Assembly (NCBI GenBank): GCA_017882935.1
Contig: JADGOP010000060.1
Coordinates: 1 to 9,460 of the forward strand
Source of the DNA: Actinomycetota bacterium
GTDB lineage: Bacteria; Actinomycetota; Acidimicrobiia; Acidimicrobiales; Iamiaceae
Direction: 5' to 3'
Length of the DNA stretch: 9,460 nucleotides
A program made the translations under genes and the position numbers. The notes under the pieces are model-generated. The model had not been told where the DNA came from, made no database searches, and saw only the letters and a program-made list of their open reading frames with translations. Shown piece by piece: positions 7,808-9,460 of the stretch. Each line of letters begins with the position of its first letter. Position 1 is the first letter of the stretch.

Positions 7808-8276
7808 CCTCGACGGCGGCGACCAGCTCTGCGGTGGGACGGAAGCTCATGCTGCCGACCGACCGGTGCACGTAGGCGACCGTCCCCGACGCATCGACCA
7901 CGAACGCCGAGCGGCGGTAGAAGCCCAGTGGCCCGAGGATGCCGTAGGCCTCGCCGACCTCCTGGCCCGCATCGGCGAGCATCGGGAACGCGAACGAGCC
8001 CTGCTCGCACGAGAAGTGGGCGTGGCTCTCGACCGACTGGGGGCTGATGGCGAGGACCTGCGCCCCGACGGCGTCGAACGCGTCGATGTCGTGGGTGTAC
8101 GCGTTCAGCTGCACGGTGCAGACCGGTGTGTTGTCGCCCGGGTAGAAGATCAGCACCACCGGACGCCCCCGGAACTCCGACAGCGAGTAGTCGCGGGCCA
8201 CCTGCGCCGGTGTGCCGACCCCTTCGATGCCGGGCAGCACGAAGTCCGGGGCGACGTCGCCGGTGCCGATGGTCAT
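7794..8276 (-). CDS. bcp: Peroxiredoxin of the Bcp/PrxQ (AhpC-TSA) family
   Basis: This thiol peroxidase reduces hydrogen peroxide or organic hydroperoxides in the cytoplasm; no signal peptide is seen. The 160-residue protein has the thioredoxin-fold peroxiredoxin core: GDVAPDFVLP (6-15), the active site FYPGDNTPVC (44-53) with T50 and peroxidatic C53, SVESHAHF (81-88), and R121/R122 before SAFVVD. Bcp proteins often have a resolving Cys five residues after the first; here that position is N58. The only other Cys is C90, in HFSCEQG, which could be the resolving residue as in PrxQ forms with a helix-3 Cys. The start is ATG 8276-8274, with GGAAGG nine bases upstream. It converges with the permease gene and is divergent from the MMPL gene. 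Confidence 0.92.
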   Translation of the reverse strand: MTIGTGDVAPDFVLPGIEGVGTPAQVARDYSLSEFRGRPVVLIFYPGDNTPVCTVQLNAYTHDIDAFDAVGAQVLAISPQSVESHAHFSCEQGSFAFPMLADAGQEVGEAYGILGPLGFYRRSAFVVDASGTVAYVHRSVGSMSFRPTAELVAAVEAAAS

Positions 8277-8314
8277 GGTGGGGCGCCTTCCGGGGTCGGG
8301 GAGCGGGCGCGCCG

Positions 8315-8343
8315 ACCTTACGACGACCCGCCTCGCGAGTGAA
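8315..8343 (-). promoter_or_regulatory. Candidate promoter of the peroxiredoxin gene
   Basis: On the minus strand, TTCACT (8343-8338) is followed by 17 bp and TAAGGT (8320-8315). The first matches four of six bases of TTGACA and the second fits TANNNT. Transcription would begin near 8308, giving a short leader of about 32 nt that contains the GGAAGG ribosome-binding site. The match is reasonable in both elements and spacing. Confidence 0.4.
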
Positions 8344-8359
8344 GCCCGTTCGCCGGCCG

Positions 8360-8408
8360 GTTCACTGCACCGAAAGCGCGCGTGGCGCGCGCCTTCGGTG
8401 CAGTGAAC
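8360..8408. repeat. 49-nt near-perfect inverted repeat in the divergent intergenic region
   Basis: The left arm starts GTTCACTGCACCGAA and the right arm ends TTCGGTGCAGTGAAC. These 15 bp pair perfectly. After one A/C mismatch (8375/8393), seven more GC pairs close on a TGG loop (8383-8385). That is 22 pairs in a 23-position stem. It lies 17 bp upstream of the proposed peroxiredoxin -35 and about 160 bp upstream of the MMPL start. Neither flanking gene ends here, and no T tract follows in either direction, so a terminator role is unlikely for annotated genes. It could be an operator, a small-RNA hairpin or a dispersed repeat element. The structure is certain; its role is not. Confidence 0.9.
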
Positions 8409-8523
8409 GCCGGGGGGAGGGGCCTTCGGCGGCGCGAGGTCGGGACCTTCTTCCCTGGCCCCCCGGGTCGAGCGGTCGCATGCTGTACGTGATCGGACAC
8501 GACGACGTCCCGGGGGGCGAGCG

Positions 8524-8571
8524 ATGCCGAACCAACCAATTCAGCCGTGCAACAAGGGTCGGGCGTCATGA
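8524..8571 (+). CDS. Possible 15-residue leader peptide coupled to the MMPL gene
   Basis: ATG 8524 opens a 15-codon frame, MPNQPIQPCNKGRAS, whose TGA (8569-8571) overlaps the transporter ATG (8568-8570) as ATGA. GGGGGG at 8512-8517 lies six bases before the start and could bind the ribosome. The frame uses CAA, CCA and ATT, codons that are rare among the neighbouring genes. This would fit a leader peptide that couples or attenuates translation, but such a short frame can also occur by chance, and the transporter has its own AAGGG nine bases before its ATG. Confidence 0.25.
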   Translation: MPNQPIQPCNKGRAS

Positions 8572-9460
8572 GGCGGGCCTGGGAGGGTCTCAGCCGCATC
8601 GTCACGTCCCGGGCCGCCGTGATCCTGGTGGTGATCGCCGTCATCACCCTGGTCCTCGCCGGGGGTGCCACCCGCCTGAAGTTCGCCACGGGGCAGGACA
8701 GCTACCTCAACCCGGGCGACAAGGTCTCGGTCGACAACCGGGCCTACCAGGCGCTCTTCGGTGGCCAGGCCATGATCACCGTGATGACGGCCGACCCGGG
8801 CAAGAACGTCCTCGACCTGTTCACGGCCGCCAACCGGGCCAAGATGGTCAAGCTCCAGGCCCAGCTCGACCGCACCCAGGGCGTGCACAGCGCCGCGACG
8901 CCGCTCACGGCCATGAACTGGAACCAGGCGCTGGTCGCGCCCGCCAAGGGCTCGAAGGACCCGACCTCGAGCGTGGCCGGGCAGATCCTGCTCAGCACCA
9001 CCAACCGCGAGACGAGCGCGGCCAGGAAGAAGGTCCGGCTCGACGACGCCAACATCACCCTCACGCGCTTCTCCGAAGCGGGCGTGCACTCCTACGACAA
9101 CCCCAAGTGGGTGCAGTTCCTGCTGTTCGACAACCAGGGCAACATCCGCGAGGCCCTGCGCCCGTTCTTCCCCACCCCACCCGGTGTCGCCCCGGCCACC
9201 CACGCCCGCATCATCGTGCGCCTCAACGGCAACCAGACCACGCAGCAGGAGGGCAAGGCCAGCGTCGCCGTCACCGACGCGGTGCGGGCCGTGCACTTCG
9301 ACGGCTTCACCTCCTTCACCACCGGTGCACCGACGCTGCTGAAGCACATCAACGACTACCTGATGGGCGGCATGCTCGTCCTCGGTGCCATCGCCGTCGT
9401 GGTGATGGTCGTGGTGCTGGCGCTCGTGTTCCGGGTCCGCTCACGGCTGCTGCCGCTGCT
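8568..9460 (+). CDS. MMPL/RND superfamily transporter (HAE3-like), N-terminal 297 residues (runs off right edge)
   Basis: The visible part shows the first half of the RND/MMPL plan: a short cytoplasmic N-terminus, helix 1 at about 17-33, and a large extracytoplasmic domain at about 34-262. Helix 2 (about 264-288) is followed by the basic FRVRSRLLPLL typical of the turn before helix 3. GAPTLLKHINDYLMGGM (253-269) resembles the segment before helix 2 in hydrophobe/amphiphile efflux family 3 proteins, a group that includes lipid and hopanoid exporters. Transport is probably proton-driven export of a lipid-like substrate, by family analogy only. The start is ATG 8568 with AAGGG nine bases upstream. 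No Cys or lipobox is visible. The rest of the gene and any partner genes lie outside the window. Confidence 0.88.
   Translation, partial: MRRAWEGLSRIVTSRAAVILVVIAVITLVLAGGATRLKFATGQDSYLNPGDKVSVDNRAYQALFGGQAMITVMTADPGKNVLDLFTAANRAKMVKLQAQLDRTQGVHSAATPLTAMNWNQALVAPAKGSKDPTSSVAGQILLSTTNRETSAARKKVRLDDANITLTRFSEAGVHSYDNPKWVQFLLFDNQGNIREALRPFFPTPPGVAPATHARIIVRLNGNQTTQQEGKASVAVTDAVRAVHFDGFTSFTTGAPTLLKHINDYLMGGMLVLGAIAVVVMVVVLALVFRVRSRLLPL

Larger units (their letters stand above)
8277..8567. other. Divergent intergenic region between peroxiredoxin and MMPL genes
   Basis: These 291 bp contain the peroxiredoxin promoter candidate, the 49-nt inverted repeat and the 15-codon upstream frame of the MMPL gene. 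The stretch 8409-8523 shows nothing I can name. It has no TANNNT on the plus strand (the nearest is TACGTG at 8485-8490), so no promoter is called for the transporter. The last 45 bp are markedly richer in A and T than the surroundings. Confidence 0.7.

Noticed and set aside
8360..8408. Inverted repeat as an integron attC site or insertion-sequence end pair
   Set aside because: The ends do not fit the attC core (GTTRRRY), there is no transposase, and the flanks show no convincing target duplication, only short GCCGG runs common in this DNA.
8480..8560. ATG at 8480 starting MLYVIGHDDVPGGER in another frame
   Set aside because: The frame runs on as Arg/His/Pro-rich shadow of the MMPL gene and lacks a convincing ribosome-binding site or family match.

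Overview
The window is very GC-rich, with G or C at most third codon positions and many GTG starts. It carries the ruvC-ruvA-ruvB ... secD-secF-apt gene order familiar from Actinobacteria. SecD contains a long Thr/Pro/Val-rich insertion of the 'TTTTV / TTAPP' type that I associate with Acidimicrobiia, so my best guess is a high-GC actinobacterium, possibly an acidimicrobial lineage. The phylum rests on gene order and protein style; the class is inference.

Layout. Positions 1-5663 are one minus-strand block, read right to left. It starts with ruvC (5663-5142), ruvA (5145-4528) and ruvB (4514-3465), the Holliday-junction branch-migration and resolution machinery. A 262-bp spacer without a convincing gene follows (3464-3203). 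Then come secD (3202-1397) and secF (1400-252), the proton-driven auxiliary subunits of the Sec translocon, and the first 71 codons of apt (adenine phosphoribosyltransferase, 214 to the window edge). Junctions inside the block are tight: GTGA stop/start overlaps at ruvC/ruvA and secD/secF, a 13-bp gap at ruvA/ruvB, and 37 bp at secF/apt. The position after ruvB where yajC often sits has no YajC-like membrane protein.

Positions 5773-7772 hold a divergent two-gene ABC-2 exporter: an ATPase and a six-helix permease, again joined by a GTGA overlap. The 109-bp gap to ruvC holds a candidate leaderless ruvC promoter overlapped by a one-mismatch LexA/SOS-like palindrome. The permease converges on a peroxiredoxin of the Bcp/PrxQ type (8276-7794, minus). 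A 291-bp divergent region then separates the peroxiredoxin from an MMPL/RND (HAE3-like) transporter that starts at 8568 and runs off the right edge. That region holds a plausible peroxiredoxin promoter, a striking 49-nt near-perfect inverted repeat, and a 15-codon reading frame whose stop overlaps the transporter's start codon.

How the genes work together: RuvABC process recombination intermediates, and SecDF pulls exported proteins through SecYEG using the proton gradient. The ABC pair and the MMPL protein are envelope transporters of unknown substrate, and the peroxiredoxin removes peroxides. I see no clearly new multigene system. The parts most worth a second look are the non-coding stretches (8277-8567 and 5657-5676) and the lineage-specific additions to SecD and SecF.
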